64,000 nucleotides of DNA, taken from assembly GCF_000686905.1 (NCBI RefSeq), contig NZ_JMLW01000004.1, positions 62,001 through 126,000 on the forward strand, given 5' to 3'. Positions 48,209 through 57,337 of this stretch are shown piece by piece. Source of the stretch: Marinospirillum insulare DSM 21763 (GTDB lineage: Bacteria > Pseudomonadota > Gammaproteobacteria > Pseudomonadales > Halomonadaceae). How positions within the stretch are numbered: the first letter of the stretch is position 1; each line of letters starts with the position of its first letter. The notes beneath the pieces were generated by a model. It was not told the DNA's origin and did not search any database. It was given only the letters and a program-made list of their open reading frames with translations. The position numbers were made by a program, and so were the translations under genes.

Positions 48209-50236
48209 ATGAGTCGCTGTAATTTTAGCTGCTTAGCTTTATTGGGTCTGACTTTAACGGCTACACATCTGCATGCAGATTCTCAAAACGAATCTACTGA
48301 CCCTCTCATTAAAGTAACTCAGTTAGACAGCATCCTAGTGACTGGAACTCGCACTGAAAGAGCTTTAGCTGATGTTCCAGTACGTACTCAAGTTGTGACT
48401 GCTGCTGACATTCAAAAAACTCACGCTAAAGATTTACAAGAGGCTTTACAGCATGTACCTGGCCTACAATTGCGCCCAATTCACGGTAAAACGGGTTCTG
48501 GTGTTTGGCTGCAAGGTATCGATGCAAACCGTGTACTTATTCTAGTTGACGGCAATCCTATTTCTGCCAGCACTGGCTCAGCGGTGGATACTAGCCAAAT
48601 AGCAGTAACTGATATTGAGCGCATTGAAATCATTAAAGGTGCTGCTTCAGCTATGTACGGCACTTCCGCAATGGGTGGCGTGGTTAACATTATTACCCAT
48701 CAACACAAAAAACCTGTTGCCGCATCCATAACTGCCAGCGGCGGTAGTTGGGGCGACCAAGACCTTAAAGATAACCCTTTAGCGCAACGGCATTTAAAAG
48801 GCCAAATAGCATTAAACAATGAAGCCTGGAGCTTTAATTTAATGGCTGACGCTCGTGACCAAGACGGCTGGACAGCAACACCTAACAGCCTTAGCAACCA
48901 GGGCTACGTTGGTCACAAACTCAACCTTGCTAGCCAAATTCAATACCGCTTTACACCCAATTTAAAGCTCACTCTTTCACCACGCATTTATCAAGAAGAC
49001 CTAACCAATGGACAAAGTGAATTTGCACCAGGTATAGGCAATATAAAAGTAAACAAAAAAGAACAAACCACCACACTGCATTTAGGTGCAAAGCTGGAAA
49101 TGGGCAGCAAAGATGCATTTAACTGGTCTATTAATGCATTAGCAGAAAATTTTGAAGGTGAAACCGCTCAAGATAAACCCGCAACTCAACTAGTTGACCA
49201 ACAGCGTAATACTGATATGAACCAACAGCTGTTGACCCTGCAATTTAACTACCCTACTGGTAACCACAAGCTATCTTTTGGTGGCCAAGTATCACAGGAA
49301 AGTATGGATGTAGTTCAGTACAAACGCACAAGCAACAGCACCGAGCGCCTAATTGAAGTTGATGATGCCACAGCTAAAACCCAAGAACTGTTTATGCAAG
49401 ACAGCTGGTTTGTAGGTGAGCACCTAGAGCTGTTACCTGGCTTTCGTGTGCACAGGGATAAAGAAGCCGGTACACATTTATCCCCCATGATGAATGCCAT
49501 GTTCTTTAATACCCTAGCCAGTGGCGACCGTATTAACTTGCGTTTAGGCGTAGGCAATGGCTATCGGGTCCCCAATTTAAAAGAACGTTTTTTTGTATTC
49601 GACCATAGCCAGTTTGGCTATAAAGTGATGGGTAACCCAGGTTTAGATCCTGAAAGCTCTATAAGTTACCAAGCAGGTATTGAATGGTTAAAAGCATCCA
49701 ATAATGCACGAATAGAGTTAAGCGCCTTTCGTAATGACATTACTGACCTAATTGAATCTGACCAAGATTTTGCAGAATCAGCCGCACAAAATTTACAAAT
49801 TTTTCGTTACCAAAATTTTGAAAAAGCTCGCACTCAAGGTGTTGAGTTAGTTGCATTCACACCGCTAGCTTACGGATTAAGCTTTAATTTAGGTTATACC
49901 TGGATGCAAGCCACCGACCGCATAACTGGTAACGACCTGCCCAGCCGCCCAGAACATTTAGTTAAATTAGGCTTAGATTGGCAAACACCACTGAAGGGAT
50001 TACTGCTAACGGCAAAAGCCAAACATGAGTCCCAACAATTCACAGACAGTAACAACACCAATAAAACACCCGCCTTTACTGTTTTAGATTTAAAAGCCAA
50101 CTACAGCTTTGCTTCTCACTGGCGAATTTTTAGTGGTGTAAACAACGCCACCAATATCCAAAAAGATTTCACTCAAGCAGATAACCGCCCCGAAGAAGGA
50201 CGATTTATCTACCTAGGCATGGGTTGGGAATACTAA
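48209..50236 (+). CDS. TonB-dependent haem/haemoprotein receptor
   Basis: An outer-membrane receptor of 675 residues. It has a signal peptide (to about residue 24), a plug domain (SILVTGTRTERALADVPV as TonB-box region, LIKGAASAMYGTSAMGGVVNI-type motif) and a 22-strand barrel ending in Tyr (GMGWEY). Between YRVPNLKERF and NPGLDPES, the position of the FRAP/NPNL region of haem receptors, is a histidine (FDHSQF). GGGAG precedes the ATG. Divergent hmuSTUV and the following HmuY-like gene support haem as substrate. Confidence 0.88.
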   Translation: MSRCNFSCLALLGLTLTATHLHADSQNESTDPLIKVTQLDSILVTGTRTERALADVPVRTQVVTAADIQKTHAKDLQEALQHVPGLQLRPIHGKTGSGVWLQGIDANRVLILVDGNPISASTGSAVDTSQIAVTDIERIEIIKGAASAMYGTSAMGGVVNIITHQHKKPVAASITASGGSWGDQDLKDNPLAQRHLKGQIALNNEAWSFNLMADARDQDGWTATPNSLSNQGYVGHKLNLASQIQYRFTPNLKLTLSPRIYQEDLTNGQSEFAPGIGNIKVNKKEQTTTLHLGAKLEMGSKDAFNWSINALAENFEGETAQDKPATQLVDQQRNTDMNQQLLTLQFNYPTGNHKLSFGGQVSQESMDVVQYKRTSNSTERLIEVDDATAKTQELFMQDSWFVGEHLELLPGFRVHRDKEAGTHLSPMMNAMFFNTLASGDRINLRLGVGNGYRVPNLKERFFVFDHSQFGYKVMGNPGLDPESSISYQAGIEWLKASNNARIELSAFRNDITDLIESDQDFAESAAQNLQIFRYQNFEKARTQGVELVAFTPLAYGLSFNLGYTWMQATDRITGNDLPSRPEHLVKLGLDWQTPLKGLLLTAKAKHESQQFTDSNNTNKTPAFTVLDLKANYSFASHWRIFSGVNNATNIQKDFTQADNRPEEGRFIYLGMGWEY

Positions 50237-50284
50237 AACCTAGCAACTGATGTACTCCACCTTAATCAATAAGAGGCAATAACT

Positions 50285-51433
50285 ATGCAACGTAAAACCC
50301 AAAGTTCATTAAAATTCAACAAAAAGCCCTTGGCTATTAGTCTAGCCCTATTGCTGCTTGCAGGTGGTCTGCAAGGTTGTAACAGCTCATCAGATGATGA
50401 CAAGGATTCGTCTAATAATGGTTCAACACCGCCAGCCACTAGCTCAGCTAATTTAGCAACCCTAGATGCAACCAAAGCCAAAGCCCGTATTGATCTTGCT
50501 ACAGGTAAGGTTGTTGCAGAAGAAGAGCCATGGCAGGTTGCTTATCAAAAATACATTGGTTTTAGTCTTAAAACAGGGGTCAAAGCTTGTTTAGCGCACG
50601 AAATAACCACGCTTTACGATGCAGACAGCAAACCAATTGAAGCAGAGTTTAATAAACTTAATAAAGATAATACATTAGCCAGTTTTAATGCGGTGGATAT
50701 TAACAATACTGATATTTGTACGCCGGTAGCAGACACAGTAAACCCTCAAATTTCAAGTGATGCTTGGTGGACTTATAACCCAGACCCAGCAGCAGCTGGC
50801 AAAGTTACGGTTCATACCGATACTAGCAATGGTTGGATTTTAAAATCGGCTGATGGCCAAGCTTATGCACGCATTAAATTTACTGAATTTGCGACTCGCC
50901 AATACACCATGAAAATGAATGTTGAACAATGGAGTGGCAGCAACTTTGAACCTGCTGTATCAACCCCCGATTTAGATTTTAGCAGCAGTGCTGTTTATTG
51001 GGATTTAGAAACCAATAGCGTCTCCGCGACAGATAATGGTGATTGGGAACTGAAATTTTCTAAACAAGGCCGTGATATTTTAATTCAAGTCAACGGTGGT
51101 GCTTCAGGCAAAGGGCAAGCGGGCGTGGCTGGTAAAGACGGTGCATTGCAAGTGGCTTCTGTTGATGATGTAACTGACCCCACCAACACCGCACAGGTTT
51201 ACAAATATTTTGCCGACAGTGCCGAAGGTGCATTTACTAAACCAGGTGACTTTGGCCCCTTAGAATACGGCGTAGGCGAAGGTAACCATGATATGTGGCC
51301 TACTTTTGCAACTTATTTAATTGAAGATAACAGCAATTTTTATAAAATGCAGGTGATTAGTAATAAAGGTGAAAGTGGTTCAGACCCTTCAGCAACACTG
51401 GTTATTCGTTACGATGAAGCCAAAGCCAAATAA
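50285..51433 (+). CDS. HmuY-family haem-binding lipoprotein
   Basis: An exported lipoprotein of 382 residues: signal sequence with lipobox LQGC (Cys32), a Ser/Asp/Asn-rich linker, then a mature domain with HmuY-like pieces such as YWDLETNSVSATDNGDWELKF and KMQVISNKGESGSD. A second set of similar strands earlier (residues about 65-250) suggests two HmuY-like repeats. In Porphyromonas, HmuY takes haem from host proteins and passes it to HmuR. The gene follows the TonB receptor by 48 bases behind AGAGGC, so this pair probably works the same way. Confidence 0.8.
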   Translation: MQRKTQSSLKFNKKPLAISLALLLLAGGLQGCNSSSDDDKDSSNNGSTPPATSSANLATLDATKAKARIDLATGKVVAEEEPWQVAYQKYIGFSLKTGVKACLAHEITTLYDADSKPIEAEFNKLNKDNTLASFNAVDINNTDICTPVADTVNPQISSDAWWTYNPDPAAAGKVTVHTDTSNGWILKSADGQAYARIKFTEFATRQYTMKMNVEQWSGSNFEPAVSTPDLDFSSSAVYWDLETNSVSATDNGDWELKFSKQGRDILIQVNGGASGKGQAGVAGKDGALQVASVDDVTDPTNTAQVYKYFADSAEGAFTKPGDFGPLEYGVGEGNHDMWPTFATYLIEDNSNFYKMQVISNKGESGSDPSATLVIRYDEAKAK

Positions 51434-51479
51434 AGCTAGCCTAGTTTTACCAGCCAAAAGAACAGCTTAAACTAAAAGG

Positions 51480-51514
51480 GCAGAGTCAAAATAACTGACT
51501 CTGCGCTTTTATTT
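51480..51514 (+). terminator. Terminator of the haem receptor operon
   Basis: GCAGAGTCA (51480-51488) pairs perfectly with TGACTCTGC (51496-51504) around a 7-base loop, followed by GCTTTTATTTATA. It lies 47 bases past the stop of the HmuY-like gene. Confidence 0.85.
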
Positions 51515-51534
51515 ATAAAACCAATAAGCTGAGT

Positions 51535-51900
51535 TTAAGCAAAGCGCTTGTTTAAATACTCAATAATATCATTCGACTCATACATCCAACGCACCTTGCC
51601 TTCTTCTTCAATACGCAAACAGGGTACTTTTACACGACCGCCCTGCTCTTGTAATTCTTGGCGAAACTGTGGATTATTTTTTGCATCACGCAGTGCGATA
51701 TCAATATTCAAACCATGCATTGCACGGCGCACTTTCACGCAAAAAGGACAGGCTTTAAACTGGTATAAAGCTAACACCTTAGCTGCTTCATCTACCGCTG
51801 CTTGCTCCTCTGTACTACGCTGCTTTTTTTTGGGGCGCGTTAACCAATCAACAAAAATAATTAACTGACCCAAACCATTACGCAAACCTTTAACAATCAT
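51535..51900 (-). CDS. Glutaredoxin-like thioredoxin-fold protein
   Basis: A 121-residue protein with a hydrophobic/basic N-terminal leader (about 1-26) and a glutaredoxin fold: YQFKACPFCVKVRRAM with the redox pair Cys51-Pro-Phe-Cys54, KVPCLRIEEEG with the cis-proline, and YESNDIIEYLNKRF. It probably reduces disulfides with glutathione or resembles the N-domain of a GST. Whether the N-terminus anchors it to the membrane is unclear. It lies between the haem operon and the peroxidase, without evident co-transcription. Confidence 0.85.
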   Translation of the reverse strand: MIVKGLRNGLGQLIIFVDWLTRPKKKQRSTEEQAAVDEAAKVLALYQFKACPFCVKVRRAMHGLNIDIALRDAKNNPQFRQELQEQGGRVKVPCLRIEEEGKVRWMYESNDIIEYLNKRFA

Positions 51901-52071
51901 TGCCTTCCTCTTTAACTATTAACTAATCAACTAGTTTTTCAACACTCTTACTCCATTAAGAGTGACTCGCAAGCCAGTCTACTTTACTTTGTTTGGAATA
52001 ACACAATTTACCTTATGGCCAGACTTGGTAAGACAGCAAAGGCTCACTCTAGTTAGCACTAATACTTTCAG

Positions 52072-53250
52072 CTATCTAATTAGATGCTCATAACGCTGGT
52101 CTGTTAAAGCTTTTAGAAATTCGATTAAATCTTGTTTATCTTGCTTAGATAAGGCTGGCATCATTAACTCAGCAAAATGAATGTGTTCAGGAAAACTTGT
52201 TGTACCCCAAGGCTTATCTGTTTCAGGGTTAATTAAGTTCGATGAGTTGTTAGGGCGACTCCTAAAGTTATAAAACTCTAGCACTGTGTCTAATTCAGCA
52301 AATACGCCATTGTGCATATAAGGCCCAGTAACTGCCACATTGCGTAAGCTAGGCGTTTTAAATGCACCTTTATCTAAGCCAGCATCTTTAGCTGTTATCC
52401 CAGTTAAGTCTTGTACAAGCAAGTTGACTGGCGCACCCACATTTTTATACAGATAGTTGGTAAACATTTCTTCAGGTGCTGTTAGGTTTCTATCAAGTGT
52501 ATGGCAGTTAATGCAGCTAGATAGACTAGGAGTATAAAAAATGTCTTTGCCTCGCTCTTCAGCGGGTGTTAATTGATAGCTACCTGCTAACCAACGATCA
52601 TATTTTGAATCAAAACTAGCAAAGCTTTCTTCACTCTGCCAACTAGCTAAACTGCTGGTTAAAGCGTTATAAGCTTGCTCAGTCGTAGCAAAAACTTCAT
52701 CACCAAAAACCTGTTTAAAGCTTTGTGTATAAAAGCTTTTTTCTTGCAACCTAAGAATGACAGCTTCTTTACTTGGCATATTCATTTCAACAGGGTTGAG
52801 TAGTGGCTGCCCAGCTTGTGCTTGCAAACTAGCAGCTCGCCCATCATGAAAAAAACCACCCTCAACTTCAGCACCACTAGTTAAGTTAAAACTAGGTGTT
52901 AAGTAGGCATAAGTTAAGGCAGGCGCATTACGCTGCCCTAAACTTACACCGTCATCACCCAGTGAAACAGCACCTTTAGCTGAGTTGGGGCGCGTATCAA
53001 TAAAAGCCTGCTTTGCATTGTGGCAACTAGCACAAGACTGGCTTCTATTCAGCGATAAATTAGGGTCATTAAATAAATAGAAGCCTAACGTTTGCTTACT
53101 ACTAACTGCTTCACTAGGCAGTAAAAATGCATCATCTTGCGTTGAGCCTTTTTCTTTAGAGTGACTGCTAGGGTTGCTGTTAGAGTCACAACCTGCCAAC
53201 AAGAAGCCAAAAAGTACCAAGCCTAGTGAAGCCTTCAGCTGTTTTGACAT
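52072..53250 (-). CDS. Di-haem cytochrome c peroxidase family lipoprotein
   Basis: A periplasm-facing lipoprotein (lipobox LLAGC, Cys21) with two c-type haem sites, CASCH (73-77) and CINCH (246-250), in the CcpA/MauG layout. Conserved peroxidase segments include FFHDGRAASLQAQAGQPLLNP, and KTPSLRNVAVTGPYMHNG. It should reduce hydrogen peroxide with electrons from cytochrome c or azurin, or act as a MauG-like oxidase. It is divergent from the TonB-ABC-NnrS operon. Supply of haem links it to the loci around it. The 392-residue length fits. Confidence 0.9.
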   Translation of the reverse strand: MSKQLKASLGLVLFGFLLAGCDSNSNPSSHSKEKGSTQDDAFLLPSEAVSSKQTLGFYLFNDPNLSLNRSQSCASCHNAKQAFIDTRPNSAKGAVSLGDDGVSLGQRNAPALTYAYLTPSFNLTSGAEVEGGFFHDGRAASLQAQAGQPLLNPVEMNMPSKEAVILRLQEKSFYTQSFKQVFGDEVFATTEQAYNALTSSLASWQSEESFASFDSKYDRWLAGSYQLTPAEERGKDIFYTPSLSSCINCHTLDRNLTAPEEMFTNYLYKNVGAPVNLLVQDLTGITAKDAGLDKGAFKTPSLRNVAVTGPYMHNGVFAELDTVLEFYNFRSRPNNSSNLINPETDKPWGTTSFPEHIHFAELMMPALSKQDKQDLIEFLKALTDQRYEHLIR

Positions 53251-53347
53251 TGCTCATGCCTTTCCTATCAATTCATTAATATCAAAAAACCATAACGTAT
53301 AAATCCTAGCCCACTCTAATCTATTTGATTATCGATATCATTACTTA

Positions 53348-53376
53348 TTGCGACCAAGTTTCATTTGCGTTAAATT
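53348..53376 (+). promoter_or_regulatory. Candidate promoter of the TonB-ABC-NnrS operon
   Basis: TTGCGA (53348-53353), 17 bases, TAAATT (53371-53376), about 50 bases before the ATG at 53427. Just upstream is the partly palindromic TTTGATTATCGATATCATT (about 53322-53340), which could be an operator. It matches neither the FNR nor the Fur consensus well. Confidence 0.45.
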
Positions 53377-53426
53377 AAAAACAATTGACCGCCCTTCTCA
53401 TTTGCTGGTTTTTCTGGAGTTTTTTT

Positions 53427-55496
53427 ATGTCCTTTCCTTGCAACAAAATTGCCTTAGGTTGTTTAGCGGCTTTAAGCCTTCCTCTACAAGCACAAACCGT
53501 GCAACTTGATGACCAAGTTATTACTGCGCGTGGTTATGAAAGCGACAGTTTTGATACGCCTCAAGCCATTAGTATTATTAAACCCCAAGCCACCGACCAA
53601 GGGCCAGTGGGTGATTTATTAGTTGGGCAGCCAGGTTTGGCGGTACAAAGTGACGGTGCTTGGGGTAAAAACCCAGTAGTACGTGGCATGAAAAAAGAAA
53701 GCATTGTTGTTATGGTCGATGGCATTCGAGTTAATTCGGCTCAACCACAGGGTGCGCTGGCTTCATTTTTAGGCTTGGGTTTGTTGGATAGAGCTGAAAT
53801 TATCAAAGGGCCAAATTCAGTACTTTATGGCAGCGGTGCTATGGGCGGTGTAGTCAATATGCTAACGCCTGCACCTAAATTCACCCAAGAAAGCCAGTTA
53901 GGTGGGCGTTTTGGTGCTTCAGCCAGCAGTGTTGACAAAGGTTACAGTGGCGCTCTTATATTAGAAGGCAGCAACAGCCAACAAGGTTTTGTGGTGGGTT
54001 TAGCTGGCAGTGATGTGGGCGATTATAAAAGCCCTAACGGTCGTGAAGACAATACGGGCTATCAAGCCACCAGCGCCTTAGTAAAATACCAGCATAAGCT
54101 TGCTGAAGATTGGGTTGTAAGGGCTAATTTACAACGCCATGACGATGAGGATGTTTGGTACCCAGGTTCTGCCCGCACGGGTGGACAACCGGGTGGTGCG
54201 GGTATTCCACTGCCACTTGGCAAAGTTACTATTCATTCACCTAAGCAACACCGTGAACTTTATAGCCTAGGTTTAGATGCACCTTTAGCAGGTGGTAACT
54301 TATCAACGGATATTTATCACCAAGAAGTGTTTCGCCAAATTCGGGCTAACTCACAAAAGCTTAATCGAGATTATGTTAGAAATGATGTTACTTTTAAAAC
54401 CACTGGTTTACGCAGCCAGTGGAATGGTCATTTAATGGACAGCCATTGGTTAAGCGTGGGGGTTGAAGGTTGGAAAATGACCGGCAATCCTGCACGTTAT
54501 ATGGATAACAACCCACCGGCCTTTAATAGCAATACACGCAACGACCCTTTTAGAGACGGTGAAGTCACTTCGATGGGTCTTTTCTTGCAAGATGAATTTG
54601 CTATTGGTGAAACATTATTCACGGCTGGTTTACGTTTCGACCAAGTTATGGGCGATGCTAAGGTAAAAGGTGCTGGGCCTGCTGCCCAAACAACAGGGTT
54701 AAAAAGCACAGATAACAATGTGTCTTGGTCGTTAGGTGCAGTGCAGCCTTTAACCACTAGCTTAAATGTTTATGCCAATGTTGGGCAGGCTTACCGTGCA
54801 GCAGACTTGCGTGAACGCTTTGAAGATTCAGCGCGTGGCGATGGTTATTACCATACGGGCAACCCACAGTTAGACCCAGAGCGTTCTTCCAGTGTTGAAC
54901 TAGGTTTGAAAGCACGTGATGGTTTAATGGCTTATCAACTAGCTACTTTTTTTACCCAAGTGGATGACTACATTGCAGGGCGAGTTACTGGGCAAAATCA
55001 CCCCCAAAATAACCTACCCATTAAGAAAACTGAGAACCTAGATAAAGTTGAAATTTACGGTTTTGAAGGCAACCTTGAAATGCCGGTTAGCGTTTTATTA
55101 GTTGATGCTGGTTTTACTTGGATGCGTGGCACAAACAAACAAGACGATGAGCCCTTGTATCAAATGCCTGCCAATGAATTGCGCCTAGGGGTTGGCCAGC
55201 CAGCAGAAACAGGCTTTAGTTGGCACACAGGTGTGCGTGCGGTTGCCAAGCAAGACCGAATTGCTACACAATTTACGAATGGCAGTGAAAATGAAACGTC
55301 TGGTTTTGTTACGCTGGATGCACGTTTAGGTTATAGCTTTGGCTCTATGGCTGGCTTAAAAACTAGCCAAGTTAATTTACAACTAAACAACCTAATGGAC
55401 AAAAAGTACCACGAGCATTTAACCGATGGTATTAGCGGCCAAGAGTTAAAAGCACCGGGTCGTGGTGCGGTTCTAGCCTTTAGCGGGAGTTTTTAA
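53427..55496 (+). CDS. TonB-dependent outer-membrane receptor
   Basis: A 689-residue receptor with signal peptide (to about 22), plug domain (VQLDDQVITARGYESDSFDT; IIKGPNSVLYGSGAMGGVVN) and a barrel ending in Phe (AFSGSF). It contains YRAADLRERFEDSARGDGYY-H-TGNPQLDPE, a haem-receptor-like FRAP/NPNL arrangement with a histidine. The ATG at 53427 has TGGAG 7 bases upstream; an earlier TTG frame opening is unlikely. Its stop overlaps the next start as TAATG, so receptor and ABC importer are one unit. The substrate is unknown. Confidence 0.9.
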   Translation: MSFPCNKIALGCLAALSLPLQAQTVQLDDQVITARGYESDSFDTPQAISIIKPQATDQGPVGDLLVGQPGLAVQSDGAWGKNPVVRGMKKESIVVMVDGIRVNSAQPQGALASFLGLGLLDRAEIIKGPNSVLYGSGAMGGVVNMLTPAPKFTQESQLGGRFGASASSVDKGYSGALILEGSNSQQGFVVGLAGSDVGDYKSPNGREDNTGYQATSALVKYQHKLAEDWVVRANLQRHDDEDVWYPGSARTGGQPGGAGIPLPLGKVTIHSPKQHRELYSLGLDAPLAGGNLSTDIYHQEVFRQIRANSQKLNRDYVRNDVTFKTTGLRSQWNGHLMDSHWLSVGVEGWKMTGNPARYMDNNPPAFNSNTRNDPFRDGEVTSMGLFLQDEFAIGETLFTAGLRFDQVMGDAKVKGAGPAAQTTGLKSTDNNVSWSLGAVQPLTTSLNVYANVGQAYRAADLRERFEDSARGDGYYHTGNPQLDPERSSSVELGLKARDGLMAYQLATFFTQVDDYIAGRVTGQNHPQNNLPIKKTENLDKVEIYGFEGNLEMPVSVLLVDAGFTWMRGTNKQDDEPLYQMPANELRLGVGQPAETGFSWHTGVRAVAKQDRIATQFTNGSENETSGFVTLDARLGYSFGSMAGLKTSQVNLQLNNLMDKKYHEHLTDGISGQELKAPGRGAVLAFSGSF

Positions 55497-56530
55497 TGCA
55501 TACTAAGCGCAGGTTGTTTTTAACAACGCACTTTTTAACCGCCTACCTTTTATTAGCCAGCCTTGTGCTGGCAAGCTTTAGCACTACAGTTATGGCACAA
55601 AATAAGCTGCCTAAATTAGTGCTGGCAGGGCCTTTTTCTTCGGTTGCTAATCCACTCGTTCACATGGTTGAATCGGGCGCTTTAGATGATTTAGCTGAAG
55701 AGGTTGAGTTTGTAAGTTGGCGTGACCCAGACCACCTTCGCATGTTGGCACTAAATGGTGAAACTGACGTACTAGCTATGCCAGTGAATGTGGCTGCAAA
55801 TCTGTATAACCGTGGCGCACCAGTAAAATTATTAAACGTTTCTACTTGGGGTTTATTATGGATGGTGTCACGCGATAATAACCTAACCAGTATTGAAGAT
55901 TTTCGTGGCAAAGAAGTAGCTATGCCTTTTCGGGGTGATATGCCTGATATTATTTTTGGCGTGTTGGCTGAACGGGCAGGCATAGACGTTAAAAAAGATA
56001 TTAAACTACGCTATGTTGCTTCACCTTTAGATGCTATGCAGCTGTTATTAATGAGGCGGGTTGACCATGCTTTATTAGCTGAGCCAGCTGTTTCTATGGC
56101 ACTGCGTAAAAGTGGTTCTTTTCCAATTGGTATTATTGCCCCTGAATTACATCGTAGCTTAGATTTACAAAAAGCTTGGGGGCTTAGCTTTGAAAGGCAA
56201 GGCCGTATAGCCCAAGCAGGTATCACCTTGGTCGGTAAGCAACGCAACAACCCTGAATTGGCTGCACGTATTGCTGAAGAGTATAAAAAATCATTAGCTT
56301 GGTGTTCTGAAAACTCCAATGCTTGCGGTAAAATGATTGCCAAACGTGTGCCTATGTTAAATGCTGAAGCGGTCGCCGATGCCATGGCAGTGAGTCAAAT
56401 GGAAGCCATTTCAGCCGAAGATGCCCGTTTTGAAGTAGAGTTTTTACTCAACCAACTTTTTGCCAAAAACCCTGCATCCATTGGTGGTAAACTACCTAAC
56501 GATGATTTTTATTGGCAACAACCCAAGTAA
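55496..56530 (+). CDS. ABC importer substrate-binding protein (NitT/TauT/SsuA type)
   Basis: A periplasmic binding protein of 344 residues with a signal sequence (to about 35, VMAQ). It then has the NMT1/SsuA-like fold: KLVLAGPFSSVANPLVHMVE, LALNGETDVLAMPVNVAANL, GKEVAMPFRGDMPDIIFGV, and MRRVDHALLAEPAVSMAL. Members bind nitrate, sulfonates, thiamine precursors or unknown small molecules. Cysteines at CSENSNAC are a small oddity. Its coupling to a TonB receptor argues for a scarce or bulky ligand. Confidence 0.85.
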   Translation: MHTKRRLFLTTHFLTAYLLLASLVLASFSTTVMAQNKLPKLVLAGPFSSVANPLVHMVESGALDDLAEEVEFVSWRDPDHLRMLALNGETDVLAMPVNVAANLYNRGAPVKLLNVSTWGLLWMVSRDNNLTSIEDFRGKEVAMPFRGDMPDIIFGVLAERAGIDVKKDIKLRYVASPLDAMQLLLMRRVDHALLAEPAVSMALRKSGSFPIGIIAPELHRSLDLQKAWGLSFERQGRIAQAGITLVGKQRNNPELAARIAEEYKKSLAWCSENSNACGKMIAKRVPMLNAEAVADAMAVSQMEAISAEDARFEVEFLLNQLFAKNPASIGGKLPNDDFYWQQPK

Positions 56531-56545
56531 ACACTAGGTTTTTTA

Positions 56546-57337
56546 ATGCACTTACTGCGTAGCACTTTGCGTGAACTGCCAAGTTACTTATGGAGTGGCT
56601 GGGGTGCTATTTGCAGCCTTTTATTACTTATGGCTGCTTGGCAGTTGGTTAGCGAGCTGTATGGTTCATTAGTTCTAGCCCAACCTTTAGAAGCTTTTGC
56701 TAGCTTTAAACACCTTTGGAATAATCAAACCCTGCCTGAAGCCCTAATCATTACTGGGCGACGGGCTTTGTCAGGTTTATTGCTGGCTTTAGGCTTGGGT
56801 ACAGGTTTAGGTTTATTAGCAGGGGTTTCAGTAACCGCTGCCATGATGTCTAGGCCTTTGGTTACCGTGCTGTTAGGTATGCCGCCCATTGCATGGTTGG
56901 TACTGGCCATGCTGTGGTTTGGGGCAAGTGATGGCACGCCCATTTTTACAGTCTTTGTTGCTACCTTCCCTATGGTGTTTATTGGTGCTTTGCAAGGTGC
57001 CAGAACGGTTGATAATCAGCTGAATGAGATGGCACAAACCTTACAACTTCCTAAACGCATGATGTTGTTTGACGTGTATTTACCCCATGTATTTTCTTAT
57101 CTTTTTCCTGCTTGGGTGGCTGCTTTAGGTATGTCGTGGAAAATTGTTGTTATGGCCGAATTGCTGGCTAACCAAGATGGTGTGGGTGCATCTTTGGCAG
57201 TAGCACGTTCACATTTAGACAGTGCTGCCAGTATGGCGTGGATTGTTGCTATCGTGCTTTTATTATTGGGCATAGAATATTTATTCCTTGAACCCATTAA
57301 ACGGCAGGTTGAACGCTGGCGAGTAACCGAAGCATGA
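56546..57337 (+). CDS. ABC importer permease (NitT/TauT/SsuC type)
   Basis: An inner-membrane permease of 263 residues with about six helices. The ABC-contact loop is seen near residues 160-185 (MAQTLQLPKRMMLFDVYLPH, then FPAWVAALGMSWKIVVMAEL), the EAA motif typical of SsuC/TauC. It lies 15 bases after the binding-protein gene and overlaps the ATPase start by 4 bases (ATGA). It completes a standard importer with one permease and one ATPase gene. Confidence 0.92.
   Translation: MHLLRSTLRELPSYLWSGWGAICSLLLLMAAWQLVSELYGSLVLAQPLEAFASFKHLWNNQTLPEALIITGRRALSGLLLALGLGTGLGLLAGVSVTAAMMSRPLVTVLLGMPPIAWLVLAMLWFGASDGTPIFTVFVATFPMVFIGALQGARTVDNQLNEMAQTLQLPKRMMLFDVYLPHVFSYLFPAWVAALGMSWKIVVMAELLANQDGVGASLAVARSHLDSAASMAWIVAIVLLLLGIEYLFLEPIKRQVERWRVTEA

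Noticed and set aside
51943-51964. CACTCTT/AAGAGTG hairpin between the peroxidase and glutaredoxin genes as a terminator
   Set aside because: The stem is only 7 bp and no T-run follows in either direction that would end the peroxidase transcript. The rest of this gap shows nothing I can name.
53322-53340. FNR/ANR box (TTGAT-N4-ATCAA) ahead of the TonB-ABC-NnrS operon
   Set aside because: The left half-site fits, but the right half is GATATCA at the wrong spacing, so it was kept only as an unnamed palindrome.
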